Assembly: GCA_005281725.1 (NCBI GenBank) | Contig: SSBO01000007.1 | Coordinates: forward strand, 502,402-566,401 | Direction of reading: 5' to 3' | Origin: Wuchereria bancrofti | Lineage: Eukaryota; Nematoda; Chromadorea; Rhabditida; Onchocercidae | DNA length: 64,000 nucleotides | In this document: positions 1 to 14,100 of the stretch, piece by piece | Position numbering within the stretch: position 1 is the stretch's first letter | Layout of the letters: each line of letters starts with the position of its first letter | Position numbers and translations under genes: made by a program | Notes under the pieces: generated by a model | What the model was told of the DNA's origin: nothing | What the model saw: only the letters and a program-made list of their open reading frames with translations | Databases searched by the model: none

Positions 1-3000
1 ATCATGGATGTTGATGGTTACAAAATATCAAGGCAAAAAAAAATACTTTTTCTTTTGTTAGGAAAAAATAAAAAAATTAGCTTTTATACAGTTAAATTTT
101 TTTAATTCATATTTTATTTCATTATAAATATTTAGAAAAGAAAATTGACTTTAATTAAGTTTACTTTTACATAATTCTGTTTATGTCTTAACATTTCTCG
201 TTTTTATAAGCAATGACGAAAATTCATTAACATGATTAATTAATGCCATATCATTTTTATCTTGCTTTAGCAAAAACAGCTTTGGTGAAATCACGTGATT
301 TACATTGGGGCTTGTTGGCAACTCGTGATCATAAAGAAATTAATTTATCATCGTTACGTTCAATCCTAGTAGCCGATGGAGCAAATCCATGGTCTTTATC
401 ATCATGTGATCAGTTTGCTTCCGTTTTTCAATCACGTGGTTTAAAACCTGATGCAGTTTGCCCGTGTGCAGGTTCTTCTGAAACTGGTACAGTATCACTA
501 CGAAGGTTTAATTTGTTCTTTTCTTTTTCTCTCTCTCTCTTTAATAGTGATATGTTGTAAATATGCTAGTGAATATATTTTAAAAAAGAGGAAAGAATTA
601 ACATAGGTACTGTATAATGTAACTTATCATATTACTTGTTAGTCAGTTTTTTTAAAAGCATTTTGATGCAATTATATTTCATAGTAATATATGTCTAACA
701 TAAATAAAATTGACATATTTATTTATGTGTCGTGTAAAAGTGACATTTTTGGTTTCTGTTACAGGCCTTGTACAGAGGGAAGTTTTCATAATTCTGGTCG
801 TGGTGTTCTGTCGATGTCTGCTTTGAGTCATTCGGTAGTCCGTGTGGATCAAGAAAATTCATTAACATCATTAACATTACAGGTAAAAATAACTCAACCT
901 ATTTAAATTTCATTTGTTTAGCTTTTTATGCTGAAATAGTTATTAAGAATATAAATTTTAAATTCTAGGATGCTGGTCAAGTTATTACTGGTGGTGTTGT
1001 TGTTGTTGTTAAACTTTCTGGACCACCACGACTATGTATGACTGATGAAATTGGTGAAATTTGTTTGTATGCACACAGCACGGGTTCTGCTTATTGGGGT
1101 TTGGATGGTTTATCAGCTAATACTTTTAAGGTTAAACAAATTTTGTGATTTTCTTTTTCTTAATCTAAAGTATAAATGAATTATTTTCACTTTTCTTAAA
1201 GTTATTTTAAATGATATACCAAATTCCATTTTTTCCTAATATTTTTTACTGATATATTTTATATTAGTTCGCATTATCGGACTGATGATTAATTTTGTAC
1301 TCAATTTTTTCTTTTGCTTTGAAAAAATTTTTGTTATAGGTGGAACCATTGGGTAACGATGACAAGCCATTGGGACCAGTGCCGTATGTTCGCAGCGGAT
1401 TGCTAGGATTTCTTGGACCGGTAATGTATTTTTTGTAAACTCGATTAATGGTTCATTTATTTGTTGCAGTAGTATTAAATTTTCACTTAAATACTGAAAC
1501 TTTAAATTTCAGAATGGTTTGATTTTTGTGGTAGGTAATCGTAATTCACAAATGTATGTATCCGGTCGACAACATGGTGCTGATGATCTAATTGCTACAG
1601 CACTGGCTGTTGAACCAATGAAATTTATTTATCGCGGTGTGTTATTTGATTTTTTTCAATAATGAATTTCAAATTAAATTTAAAATTAAATTAATTTTTT
1701 CATGTCTTTAAAAATGCCTTGTCATCATGTATCAAAGCTGTGTGGAGAGCTTATCAGCGTTTAGTCAAATAAAAACAGCATATAAACATTGATGTTAGTT
1801 GCAAAAAAAAAAAAACTATAATATTTGATATTTGATTAAATGTAATTGTTGCTTGTAGGTAGAATTGCTGTATTTTCTGTGAATGTTCTCCGCGATGAAC
1901 GAATATGCATTATAGCTGAACAGAAACCTGGCGTATCTGAAGAAGATTCTTTCAGTGTAATATATTTTATTACTTTCTTTTAAGCTTTCTCTTGTGAAAA
2001 TCCTGATTTGTACGGTAATTGAGTTTGCATATTTTTGTTTACTTCTGGGATGATAAAAAAAACAGCAAGATAAATTGTTGATTTTTTTTTTCGGAAAAAG
2101 CTGTTAGCATCTATTTGGATTTCAAACTAAATTTTGGGTGATATTACTTGATAAGAGTTGTAATGGACAATATTTTCAGACTTTTCAACTATTGTTAGGA
2201 TTATGAGAGCGATAAATAATTAGGCTACGTATTTCATTTATTATAAAAAAAGGATCTGATTTTTTTCCCATCTTGCGCTATGCTTATTTTGAATTATCTT
2301 AAATCTAATTTCAGTGGATGAGTCGCGTATTGCAAGCAATTGATAGCATTCATCAAGTGGGCATTTACTGTTTGGCTCTTGTACCATCCAATCAGCTACC
2401 AAAAGTAAATTTTTGAAAAATTCCCGTTAATCAAAAAATTTAAAATTTTTAAAATATATTCACAGTATTATCAAATACATAAGTAAATCATTCTTTATTC
2501 TCTGAACAAGATTTTGCACTCTATTAAGTGATATTAGTTACTTTTTTTTTTCACGAGCATATAAAAAAAAAATTAATTTTGAAGTCTTTTTAACATTATA
2601 ATTTATATTCTATAAACCAAACATCGCCGAATAGCCAGAACTGTGTTAGGTTTTTTCAAAAAAAAAGAATGGAATTTCTAATAATTATTGAGAATGAAAT
2701 CTCGAAATATTTTAGACACCATTAGGTGGTATCCATGTGTCGGAAACACGGCAACGATTCATCGACGGTGTTTTGCATCCAACAACACTTCTGATGTGTC
2801 CCCATACCTGTGTAATAAATTTACCAAAACCTCGCGAGCAACAATCAGATGTTGGACCAGCAGCTATGTTTGTTGGTAATATTGTTCAAGGTGTACGAAT
2901 TGCTGCTGCTAAAGGGAGACAAATTAATGCCGATGATGAAAAGGTTTGTTAATGTTTTGAAATCTGTTAATGTTACTTGTGTTAATTTCTAAGTTTCATT

Positions 3001-6000
3001 TTTTAATGAATAGTTAATAATAATATGTTGCAATTTTATTTGCTTGAATTATAATATAATATAATGTACAAAAAAATTATAATTTAACTAAAAATTTAGC
3101 TAAAAATTATAACATAATTTAAAAATTCCAACTTTCTTATATTGATAATTATCTTATATTTCTCAGCAAAGTTTAATGCAGTTTTTGTATGCACAGTATG
3201 GTTATTGCAGGTGACTAGTTTGATGGAAGTTTTACGTCAACGTTCACAAACATCTCCCGATCACGTACTATTTACACTAATGAATTCACGTGGAACGGAG
3301 ACAGAAAGTATAACTTGTGCACAATTGTTAAAAAGAGCAGAACGGATTGGTTCGATGTTAACTGATAAGGGAAAATTGAATGCAGGCGAACATGTTGCTT
3401 TGATTTTTCCACCTGGTATTGATTTGATTGCAGCATTTTATGGATGCCAAGCAGCAGGTGCGTTGATACTAATAATTTTATATATCAAAATTACATAAGT
3501 TAATTTTGAAGTTCGATTCAATATGAAAGTATGAAATTTGGTTTCTAGTATTATCATATGCGAACTATTTGGCATTGATGCTAAAAGCCAGTACTTATGA
3601 AGTCAAATTATAAATTTAGTTATGATTTCAATAAAAAATTTCAAAATAATCGATCTTGCAATAGAAGCATGTAGCTTGGCGGAATATTTTAACAGTCAGC
3701 ATTATGAGTTTCTTTTCGGAATTTGATATAAAGTTGTGACTACTATGTAGTAGTAACTTCATTGCCGGAATATATGGGTACTAGAGTATCGAATGAGTTC
3801 ATTAATAGTGATAAAACTATTGAAAGCTTCATTGTGCATTTCCAAATGCACAATGAAGTGCTTTAACTAGTATTAAATTAAAAAAGTTATATTAAAGGAT
3901 TGGTACCCGTTTGTATACGACCACCACATCCACATAATCTGCAAATAACTCTACCAACAGTACGAATGATTGTAGATGTTTCAAAAGCAGTTGCAGTGAT
4001 TTCAACTTCATCTTTAATTAAATTACTTAAATGCAAAGAAGCTTCTCTCAGGGTTGATGCAAAGGTAAGTTTTCTTTTGATGTCTATTTACCTGTTTTAC
4101 TAGAAAGACGTTGTGCTGTAGTTCTAGATCAATCAAATGATATACGATAAATGATATGTGCAAAAACATATATATATATATATATATATCAGTTACTTAA
4201 AAGGACGATATAAAGAACATTTCCAGGCATGGCCTACGATTTTAGATGTTGATGATCTGCCATCACTTAGCAGAAAAAAATGGGAATCTGAATGTTTCGA
4301 GAGAAAATCAACTGATGTTTGTTATCTGGTGAGATAGTATTACTGTTGGAGTAATTCATAAATTTTTTAATTATTTCCCATATTTTGTTGTTAAGCTTAA
4401 AAATAGCTTATGAATTATATTCACCATACTATTTTATATTTTGATCCATATTAATCGAATTTATAATATAATGTCACTTTTGTTAATTGTAAATGAATGA
4501 TATTTGACAGTTTATGTAAAAATTTCAGGATTTCTCAGTGAGTACTACAGGACAATTAGCTGGGATCGTTGTCAGTATTGCTAGTGCTACAGCATTATGT
4601 AGGAGTTTAAAAGTAGCCTGTGAATTATATCCATCGCGACATATTACTTTGTGCCTTGATCCATACTGCGGTCTTGGGTTAACACTATGGTGTCTTTCTG
4701 GGTAAGTTTATTTCCTTTAGTTATTTTTTCACCACTGTTTTTTTTTTTTTATTTTATTTGTCAAAGTGGCTAATTTGCTTGATATTCTTTCGTTTTATTG
4801 CGTTTCCCTTTACTGCTTATATGTTAAAATATAATTTAGATAGAATATGTATACATTGATATAACTGTGAATTTTATCATGACGATTACTTATATCCGTA
4901 TAATAAATATATTACTGTGCAATATATTACCTATTGAGATCACGACATACGTAAAAATATATATAAGTTCGATTTCAGCGTTTATTCCGGTCATCATTCA
5001 TTGTTAATTCCACCAGCGGAAGTTGAGCAAAATGCTGCCTTATGGTTGACAGCAGTTTCACAACGAAAAGGTTTTTATCTCTTAGCTCTTCTTTTATATT
5101 TTTGTGCATGGAACTAGATTTAAATTAAAAAAAAAGTGTATTTTTATAGTGATTATCTTGTGAAAAAAATTTTTAATTTAATGCTTAATAGATTGAAAAA
5201 GAAAGGAAAAACAAGATAGTTGATTGTTAACACAGTAAATTTCTTTAATGAGACTCACGTATATTAAAATGTAATATTTAAATTACTTTTAGTCAGTTCA
5301 CATTAGAAACGCGTGAATATATGCAGTAATTTAAAAGAAAAAATTTTTCCTTCATTTTTATGATAATTATTAGGCTTATTTTTATATTTCAGTTCGTGAC
5401 ACTTTTTGTTCTTATGGTGTAATGGAATTATGTGTTCGGGAATTAGCACCTCAAATTTCGCTTCTGAAAGAGAAAGGTGTTTCACTTTCATGGTAAGTAT
5501 GCAATTTTTTTTTGCGTCATTGTTTAGTTTTAAAAATTTTATCTAACGTTTTTATCATATATTGCTTCTATATTTTAAGTATATTAAATATGATTTGAAT
5601 TAGTTTAATTTTATTAAACTTTTAGATTACATAAACTATATTTATTCAATTACTAATGGAGTTTTATCTTTACTATATGTATCACACGAAGAAATGAATC
5701 ATCACATAAGTAACACATTATTGGGAAATATATGAAATTTCAAGTTACTAATTTGTTTACATGAAAAATTTTTGTTGTAGCGTGCGTACGTGTGTTGTAG
5801 TTGCGGAGGAGCGACCACGAGTTGCTTTATGTGCAGCATTTTCGAAGCTTTTTGCACCTCTAGGTCTTAATTCGCGTGCAGTGTCTACATCATTCGGTTG
5901 TCGGGTATTACATTTTTAGACTTTTTTCTTTTTAATTTTAGACTTTTTCGGAGGCAAATAAGATTTTGATCAAAAATAGATTAAATTATATTTCGGAAAT

Positions 6001-8243
6001 GTACTTCCTGAGCATATGTTTGTCTTTTTGCTATTCTCTCTGCATGTTTCGCTTTCTCTTTTTAGCTATGTGACAAATTGCATTGAAATTCTTGATTGTT
6101 CTGAAAATTTTAAGTTCCGGTATTGCTTTCGTGATGGTGATTGTTATTTAATATTAAATGCTGGGGCATTTGAACTAAATTGTTTTGTTTTTTCTTGCTT
6201 CTAGCATTTCTTCTAATTCAGCAATGTTTTGAAAAGAAAAAAAAGTTGTATATAAGTTAATTCTATAGGTTAACACTGCAATTTGTATGCAAGGAGCAGC
6301 AAGTCCGGATCCGGCAACGGTATACGTTGATGCACGAGCACTACGTAATGATCGCGTAACGCTTGTTGAAAAGGGTGCACCACACAGCATAGCATTAATG
6401 GAAAGCGGAAAAGTATTCATTATTTGAAAGATATATTTTTAACATTTGACATTTATTGGCATTCCGGTCGTTTATCTTTCAGGCTATAAAAAATACTCCG
6501 TTATGGTAGTGAAAATGAAATAATTTTAGTTGTTACCTGGTGTTGAAGTGGTAATTGCAAATCCGGAAACTAGAGGTCAGTGTGCTGATTCACATTTGGG
6601 TGAAATTTGGGTTGCATGTTCACATAATGCAATTGGTTATTTCACGTTGTACGGTGAAGAAGCATCGTTACACATTGATCACTTTAATGCAAGGTAATAT
6701 TTGAATTGAACTACGGGTAAACATTAATAGTTATTAACTAGTGCAAATCAATTGGACTATTTATATCGTTGGCTTTGTTATCATTTTATTTGTGTTTCGT
6801 TATTTATCAGTTAGCTTGTTTTAAAATTGTATGTATTATTAGTATTAGTGTAACTTGTCTTAATTGTATCAGATGAACAAATTCTGCTTAATTAATTAGT
6901 AGTTATAAGTTTGTTGTCGTCTTATTTCTTATTTTTTATTTTGAGTAATATTATTATTTTTTTTTTTGTATTTTTATATTCGAAATTATTTCAACTTTAG
7001 ACAACAGTTTTTAGTTAGCAACAAATTTATCAACTAATGCGTGATATATTAGCAGATGTTTTGTTTTATATCTGTTTATATCGATTGCCGACCGACATTT
7101 AATGTGCTATTTCAATATATGAAGCTATTTTCTATTAAGATAAATTCATTTTTAGATTGTCAACTGGTGACACTCTTAAACGTTTTGCACGTACGGGTTA
7201 TTTGGGCTTTCTTCGACGAACACAATCTATAACAGCTGATGGAGGTTAATTTTTTCTTACATAAGTTTTTAATAATTGTAAATTTCACTGATCTGTTAGA
7301 GTTTCTGTATTTTTTCAAAAATTCAGCTTCATTTTGGTAAATTTTTAATTAGAAAATTTTTCATTTCAAAAAATTTCAAGATTTCTTGACTTAATATGGC
7401 TTGTCGAATATTATCCTTTTGAAATTTTTATGATACTTGAAACTCCTAAGTTAGCTTAATTTTACTAAAAGTCGTAAACTTATTACTGGTCGTATTTGTA
7501 TGATAAAGAATATAAGTTATGTTATTGAAGAGTTACATGATGCAGTATTTGTTGTTGGTGCATTGGATGAAGCATTGATGTTACGTGGAATGAGATATCA
7601 TCCGGTGGATATTGAAGCAACTGTAATAAGAGCGCATCGGAAAATTTCTGAATGGTTAGTTAGTGCTGGTTGTTGAGCAACTTGTGAAGTTTAGCAAAAA
7701 GATTTGAAATATAATTGCATATACTACTTCAAATATGTATAAACTGTTAGTAGAAGTAGTATGATTGCTGGTTTTCATTATATTTAAAAAATTTTAATCT
7801 CAACACTCAACACTTTCTTTTCATCATTTGTTATATATATATATATATATAGATGGAAATAACTTATCTTTTATTAATTGTTAATTCAGACTTGAGTAGC
7901 ATGTTTTGGAATAATAATGTTAAAATATTCAAATTATCAGCTTATTATTTATTTTTTGACTATTGATAATGAATATGATTAAATTTTCAGTGCGGTATTT
8001 ACATGGACTCATCTTTTGGTTGTGGTTGCTGAAACAGAAAGTGCTGAATCGGAAGCATTAGATTTAGTACCAGCTATAACATCTGCTGTGTTGGAAGAGC
8101 ATTATTTGATTGTTGGTGTTGTGGTAATTGTTGATCCCGGCGTGGTACCTATAAATAGTCGAGGTGAAAAGCAACGGATGCATTTACGGGATGCTTTCCT
8201 AAAAGATATGCTTGATCCCATTTATGTTGCTTACAATATGTAA
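1..8243 (+). CDS. dip-2: DIP2 (disco-interacting protein 2) homologue, 3' part; 5' end outside window
   Basis: Multi-exon gene entering from the left edge. Exons: 1-32 (partial), 271-505, 765-882, 969-1130, 1340-1420, 1513-1636, 1859-1956, 2315-2404, 2716-2943, 3211-3457, 3898-4064, 4227-4328, 4529-4701, 4979-5070, 5393-5492, 5781-5904, 6269-6412, 6530-6693, 7156-7244, 7531-7654, 7991-8243 (stop included). They join in phase into about 980 residues, roughly the last two thirds of animal DIP2 (about 1570 aa). Diagnostic stretches include SLRSILVADGANPWS, AVSTSFGCR, ANPETRG, GALDEALMLRGMRYHPVDIE and the very conserved ending DPIYVAYNM. DIP2 proteins carry two tandem adenylate-forming (AMP-binding, FAAL-like) domains; the end of the first and all of the second are present. 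Known roles in other animals are in acyl/diacylglycerol metabolism and in neurons, including axon regeneration in C. elegans. The first intron has a GC donor. Identity is certain; a few exon edges could shift by a codon. Confidence 0.96.
3827..3858. repeat. Near-perfect palindrome in a DIP2 intron
   Basis: CTTCATTGTGCATTT is followed by a 2-nt spacer (CC) and its exact reverse complement. After a 2-nt offset on the right arm, five more pairs follow (AAAGC with GCTTT). It sits in the 3458-3897 intron. A second, weaker inverted repeat lies nearby at 3733-3757. Confidence 0.85.
4169..4190. repeat. (TA)n microsatellite in a DIP2 intron
   Basis: Uninterrupted TA dinucleotide run in the 4065-4226 intron. 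It is simple sequence of no inferred function. Confidence 0.9.
7832..7851. repeat. (TA)n microsatellite in the last DIP2 intron
   Basis: Uninterrupted TA run within the 7655-7990 intron. No function inferred. Confidence 0.9.
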
Positions 8244-8296
8244 CTAATATATGTGTGATAATTCGAAATTAAACTTAAACCAAATATGAAATTAGG

Positions 8297-8302
8297 AATA
8301 AA
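8297..8302 (+). terminator. Polyadenylation signal of the DIP2 gene
   Basis: AATAAA lies 54 nt after the DIP2 stop codon, a normal distance for a nematode 3' UTR. A second AATAAA at 8355-8360 is a possible alternative. The cleavage site itself cannot be seen. Confidence 0.6.
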
Positions 8303-11127
8303 GTCGATAAAGTGTAAGTAAGCGTTATTTTTATTTATTTATATCATTTTTCTTAATAAATATGTTTCGTTTTTGGTATCATTAGCATATTTCTTCTAAT
8401 TAGCTATGTTTTAGTTGATTTTTTTTTCTTGTATGCATCGTTTTTAATTGGAAGTATGAATATAGTCTAAGAGAAAATGTCTTTCAAATTTAATAGAATA
8501 AGAAATAGGAAATATCGAGAAGATTTTTTGAGAGATAAATTCTTTTCGAGAGGTAAATTGCATTTTTTTTTTTGATTTGTTTTAAAAAAATCAAAAAATT
8601 TAGGAGGGAAAATGAATATTTTAAGGATAGAAATTTTCAAATGATTTATTCTGAAAAATCGGTTTTTTTTTGGAAAAATTTCAATGAATTTGGAATTTGA
8701 ATAAAAATATTACATTAGGAATAATATAAAATTATGTACATTAGTTTTGTGAAATAATTTTTATATAATTTTACATTGCTCATTTATTAATATATTACCT
8801 AAAAATTTGTATGATAATAATATTGCCTCCTGATTTATTTCCAGTCTATATCACGTTAGTTTCTACTGCAAAATTACTATTTTCTTTTCTTTCTTTCATT
8901 GGTTTCGACCTTAAAAATTATTTTTCTGTAATATAAAAAAAGAAACTCTCTTTTATTTTTTAATTTTTATTGTTAGTACTGTTAATAGACTTCGAATTAT
9001 TATTAATATTTAGATTTGAATTCTTTCAAACACTTTAATGTAAATTATGAGGAGAAATATGAAGTCAAATATTAGCACGACTTATAAAATACTGGAAATT
9101 TGAATTTGCTTTGAAAATTTTGAAATGATGAAGTGATTTCAACTTTTCTAGGTAACATATAGATTGAAATATTGTACAAAAAATGATTTAGAATAAATAG
9201 TTGAAAATAACTATTAGCAATTATTTGTCTCATTATGAATATTTGAAAAATTAACTTTTAATTTGGATTTATTCTTTTTTAATTGAATTTCTTTCAAAAT
9301 TTACACAGAAATATTTTTTTCAATTGTCGCTATTTTCTGCCTATATTGTTTACATGTTTAATAACATTTCTATGCTTATTATATTACTTATACTCTTTTG
9401 AAAGTATGCACCGTTTATTGATTAGATATTTAACAATCACATGTGATATATCGTTTCATTCTAAATTGATTTTATCATTATGAAAGCGATAGATGGTATC
9501 AGTGATAGATAATATTTTAATTTCATCTAGGTTATATTGTTCAGGAAATATAATATTAAAATGTGAATTTTTGAGATAATTTGTGTAATATTATAATTTT
9601 GACCATATTTCTAATTCTTCTAATTGTAATTGTTGCAATTTCTATGATTGCAGTATCATTTTATTATCATATTTAGCAATATTAATTTCATAGAATTCCA
9701 AATTATTTTCTAAATGATATTAAAAAAATAAGTATTATTAATATTATGATTTTCAATTTTGATTGCTAAACTGTTTTGAATTTTTAAAAATAACAATCAT
9801 TTAATTTTGTATATACTAAATTTTTTCTTATTTGAAAGGATGAAGCTTCTCATCCTTTATTTTTTCATTGAGATTTTTATTTTTTAATTTTAACTTTTTG
9901 ACAAATATCTTTTGCGTTGATTAGAAAAAAAACAAAAGAAATTAAAAATTTTTTAATGCGCTCAATTTTGATATATTGTTATTGTTTACTGTGTTTGCTG
10001 CGTCGATTTCATTTTGCACTTTTTCTTTATGCCACATTTACTTATCGATTTTTCTTAATTTCAATTTTTTTTTCTTTTTTTTTAGAGAGGAAATTTTAGT
10101 AAAAAAGTGTTTCTTTCAAAATATTACTTTGAACGTTTTATATGTGTTATCTTTTTTTTTTTGGAAATTTATAATCTGTGTATATGATTGGAAGCTTCCT
10201 TTTTCCGCATCATTTTTGTGCACAACTGTGACATATGTATAAATTTGTTGTCATTTATTTTAGAAATTCTCATAGTGAACTTTTTTTGCAAAAAGAAAAA
10301 ACGAATAGAAGAAAATTTTGATAAATTTTTATTAAATTAAGTTTATGATTATGTGATTTGTTTTTCTTCGTTTGAAATTATAATTGTTAAAGCAATTTAT
10401 AAAAATTATTCCATTAAAAATAAAGAATAAACAAAAAAACAAGAAGGAAAGAGAAGAAAGCGTATTATTACGAAAAAAGTTGGAATTTTTGATAATTTCG
10501 ATGGAATAAGATATATCCATAAATTCTTGTACATTTCTACATTTTACATCAAAAATGTTAGCAGTGAAAATCTTTACTATCTTATTTAAACATCTAAATT
10601 TTCTCGGACGAAATTTAAATTTTGTTTTCGGCGCGATAAACTTTAATGTTTCATAGAAAAACGTGTGGATAGTATTTTTCTGCGTAAGTAGGTTCCGTAC
10701 TCATGTGATATTTTCTTTTGTTATGTTGATAGGTTTTATAATATTTAAATTTAACAGATTGAAAAATGCGAAGGAAGAGAGGCGTTCAGCGTACATATAC
10801 GTCAGTTATATTTCATATTTTTTTATTCTGAAAAGGTATGTAAAAAGTGTGTTAGAAAGTGCGTGGTATTAACTCGTAGGATTCTTTAATAATTCTCGAA
10901 TCATTATTTTCTGCATTTCATTTCAAAACTTGCAGTTCAAAAATTTTTGTTATTCTGCTAAGATTATTGATTTTACAATTCCGATATTTGAGTATATTGA
11001 TAGGAGGTGATAACTTTTATTACGATTTTCGTCAGAATAAGCACCATCACTGTTAAAAGAATGAATCCTTATTGAAGGAGAAAAGATATTTGGAAAAGTT
11101 TAATGAAATTTTGACGAACTAATAAAT
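8303..11127. other. Intergenic, A/T-rich, no gene seen
   Basis: About 2.8 kb between DIP2 and tmem-39. The open frames here (for example 9283-9483, 9976-10242 and 10663-10872) encode Phe/Leu/Ile/Tyr-rich peptides typical of translated A/T-rich noncoding DNA. The right end must hold the promoter and 5' UTR of tmem-39, but no core element can be placed with confidence. Confidence 0.6.
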
Positions 11128-14100
11128 ATGGTTGGTCGTTCAACATTACGTAATCGTCATCATGCTAATCGATCTTTTGCTTCTGCTACGTCATCTACGC
11201 CTAGTACTTTTGCACGCGTCGATGCTAGAAAAAGGTATAGATTATTTGCATTTAATTTAAACGCTCACCTAAATAAATTAGGGAATAATTTGTCTAAGAG
11301 AAATTAAAGTGATCTTTGGTAAATTTTACTAGATATGCTAGAAAACTTAAGTTTGTAGAATTTGTGATAGAACATGAATTGATGAAGAATTTTAGCTAGA
11401 TTCATCTTTGATAATAAAAGTTTTAGAAAGAAGCTAATACTTATCATTGGCACTAAAATTATAATTAAAATTTGCATTACTTATAAGTAAATAAAATATG
11501 AATTGAATTTCTACAGTTTGTTTACCGTTTTTCAAGCTTTTCGTTATCATTCATTTTAATTATTATCAGTAATAGTAACTTCTTATCTGTTTAAATATAA
11601 GTAAAAACGATGAAAATTTGTTTACAGAAATGAAGTATATGGTAGAATAAGTTCCCAAATTCATCCAATTTGGCCAGAAATGCCTCAAGGGCAAGGTGAA
11701 TTATTCTTCGAATGTACGCTATTCCTTTATTCCGTATTAGCACTCTTCTTACAATATCTCAATTTGTACAAAACAATGTGGTGGTTACCAAAATCATATT
11801 GGCATTATTCATTGGTAACTTTTTTACAAATGTTCTATTACTTATTTTGTTTACTCCTAATAATTAATTATACTTGTTGCTTGTTGCTAATTATATTTAT
11901 GACATAGAAAAAATACAAATAGTTTGTGCATATTGCTTGATTAATTTCTTTTTTAATTTTTAATTTTATTTATTTTAGAAATTCCATTTAATTAATCCAT
12001 ATCTGTTATCATGTGTTGGTCTTTTGCTTGGTGTGCGAGTGACAAAATGTTTTTGGAAAACGGTAAATACAAATGATTTTGTTTGTTTCTCTTCTTTTTT
12101 TCCCTTTTGTTTTAATAATTTTGAAATGAAAACAATTAATTGTAAGTTTTTTTTAATTTAATTTAATAAAAGTCTTGGTTTAGATAACTGAATTAGCATC
12201 AAATGCTCGACAAGATGCATCAAAAACTCAATGTTTGTTATGGGATATCATTGAGTGGGCGGCTGTTAAAACACCAATGTTTACAATGGTTGCTACATCA
12301 TTTTTATTCAGTTTTTCACGTGTTTATTTTGATTTTCCCTTCAAATCATTGCTGTATTTTGGTCATCCGTAAGTTTGTCATTAAGATTGAAATGTACTTT
12401 TTTAAAAAGAAAGTTGATAGAAATTATCAATAGAAAATAGCAAAAGATAATGAGAATGGAAAAAATTAAGTGAATAAAAAGTATTGGCAAAAACTGTAAA
12501 TAATATGGCAATTTTAATTCTTGGAAATGAGTATTAGACGAAAGAGAATATATTTAAGCTTTTGAATACTTTTGAAAATCCTTCTTAACAGTTTGCATAG
12601 AAACATTGGGATGATTTTCTCTTTATTCCAATTAGAAGTATAAATTTCATCTTAAAACCAATGAAATTTAAACTGCATTGAATATTTACTTTTTGAATAT
12701 AGTTTATTGAAAAACAGACAGTAGCAGTTTTAAATTTTCAGTTTTTTTTCGTCATCCTTAATATCAGCTAATATCAACAGCTAATTTAATTTGTATTATA
12801 ATTTGCAGTTTAATCTTTTAATTACAAATTAATTTCTAGGATTCTTTTTTTCGTTTACTTATTCCATGATATCATATCATATAAAATACGCTGTTGTGCT
12901 ACAAAGTTATGGTTTATTCTTAATGGACAATCATTATCAGAAATATCGAAAGTAAATACTACCTATCGTAATATTATGCCTCCACCAATGCTTATTGATG
13001 TTGATAGTGTTGTGCATATGTGTAGCACTAATCCATGTATGTAATGATTTTTTCTTTTCTTTTTCTATGTCATTTATAAAAGTTTCAAATTTCATTTGTT
13101 TTTTTTTTTTTAAACAATGAAATGACTTATAAAATTTTCAGTTCAAATACGCGAAGAAGTTTCGGTTTTGATGAAAGATTTTGGTCTGAGAATCAAGCAT
13201 TGCTTCTTTTCTGGCTTAACAACGGCATATCTTTCAATTTTTATTCCATGTGTATTTACACCTGTAAAATTTTGTTATTTTTCATTTTTTTTTTTCATTT
13301 ATAGATATATACTGATTTGTTTTCTCCAAGACAATTTAATATCTTAATAGTGTTTTTAAAAATAATTGGATGATAATGGTATATATCTATTTTTTTTTTT
13401 TTGATAAAAATGGAATTAATAATTGATATTTATAATGTTTGTAATTTTTTATACTTTCATTTCTTCTTAATTCTTGAGATTCTCAATTGAAAATTACAAT
13501 TTGATAGATTTTCAAATTGAAATAATTTTAGCAACGATCACCATCTGGTTTACCACAACTGATGTACATTGATATTTTTTGGATTATGGAATTATTTTGT
13601 GTTGTATTTTTAACATCTTTTTCACTTTATGCAACATATTTACTACCATTACAATACTGCGATTTAATACATCGTTGTGCAGCACATCTTGGAAAATGGG
13701 AACGATTAGATCGATTAACGATAGCTGCAATTAATAGTAATAGTGGTAGTAATAGTAATTGTTACTATAATAGTAATATTAATGGAAGTAATTGTAGTAC
13801 TAATAGTAGTAGTAGCAGTAGTAGTAGTAGTAATAGTAATAGTAGTAGTAGTGTTGGTATTATTGGTGGTGGCGATGGTAGTTTAACATCAACAATGAAT
13901 TCTACCACAACAAATACTACATCTGCAGAGTAAGTTTGTAGTTTGTTTAGTTTTTTTTATTCTAATCATTAAATTCAAAAGAATTAACCAGTTCCTAATT
14001 AGTAAATAAATTAAATGAAATGATTTTAAAATAGAATTGATTGGTAAATATATTTTTTCTTTCCATTTTATGGTAGTAAGATTTAATGTAATATTTAAAA

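Noticed and set aside
9283..10520. Several hydrophobic open frames between DIP2 and tmem-39
   Set aside because: Phe/Leu/Ile/Tyr-rich composition is what A/T-rich noncoding DNA yields; no motif, splice partner or start context supports them.
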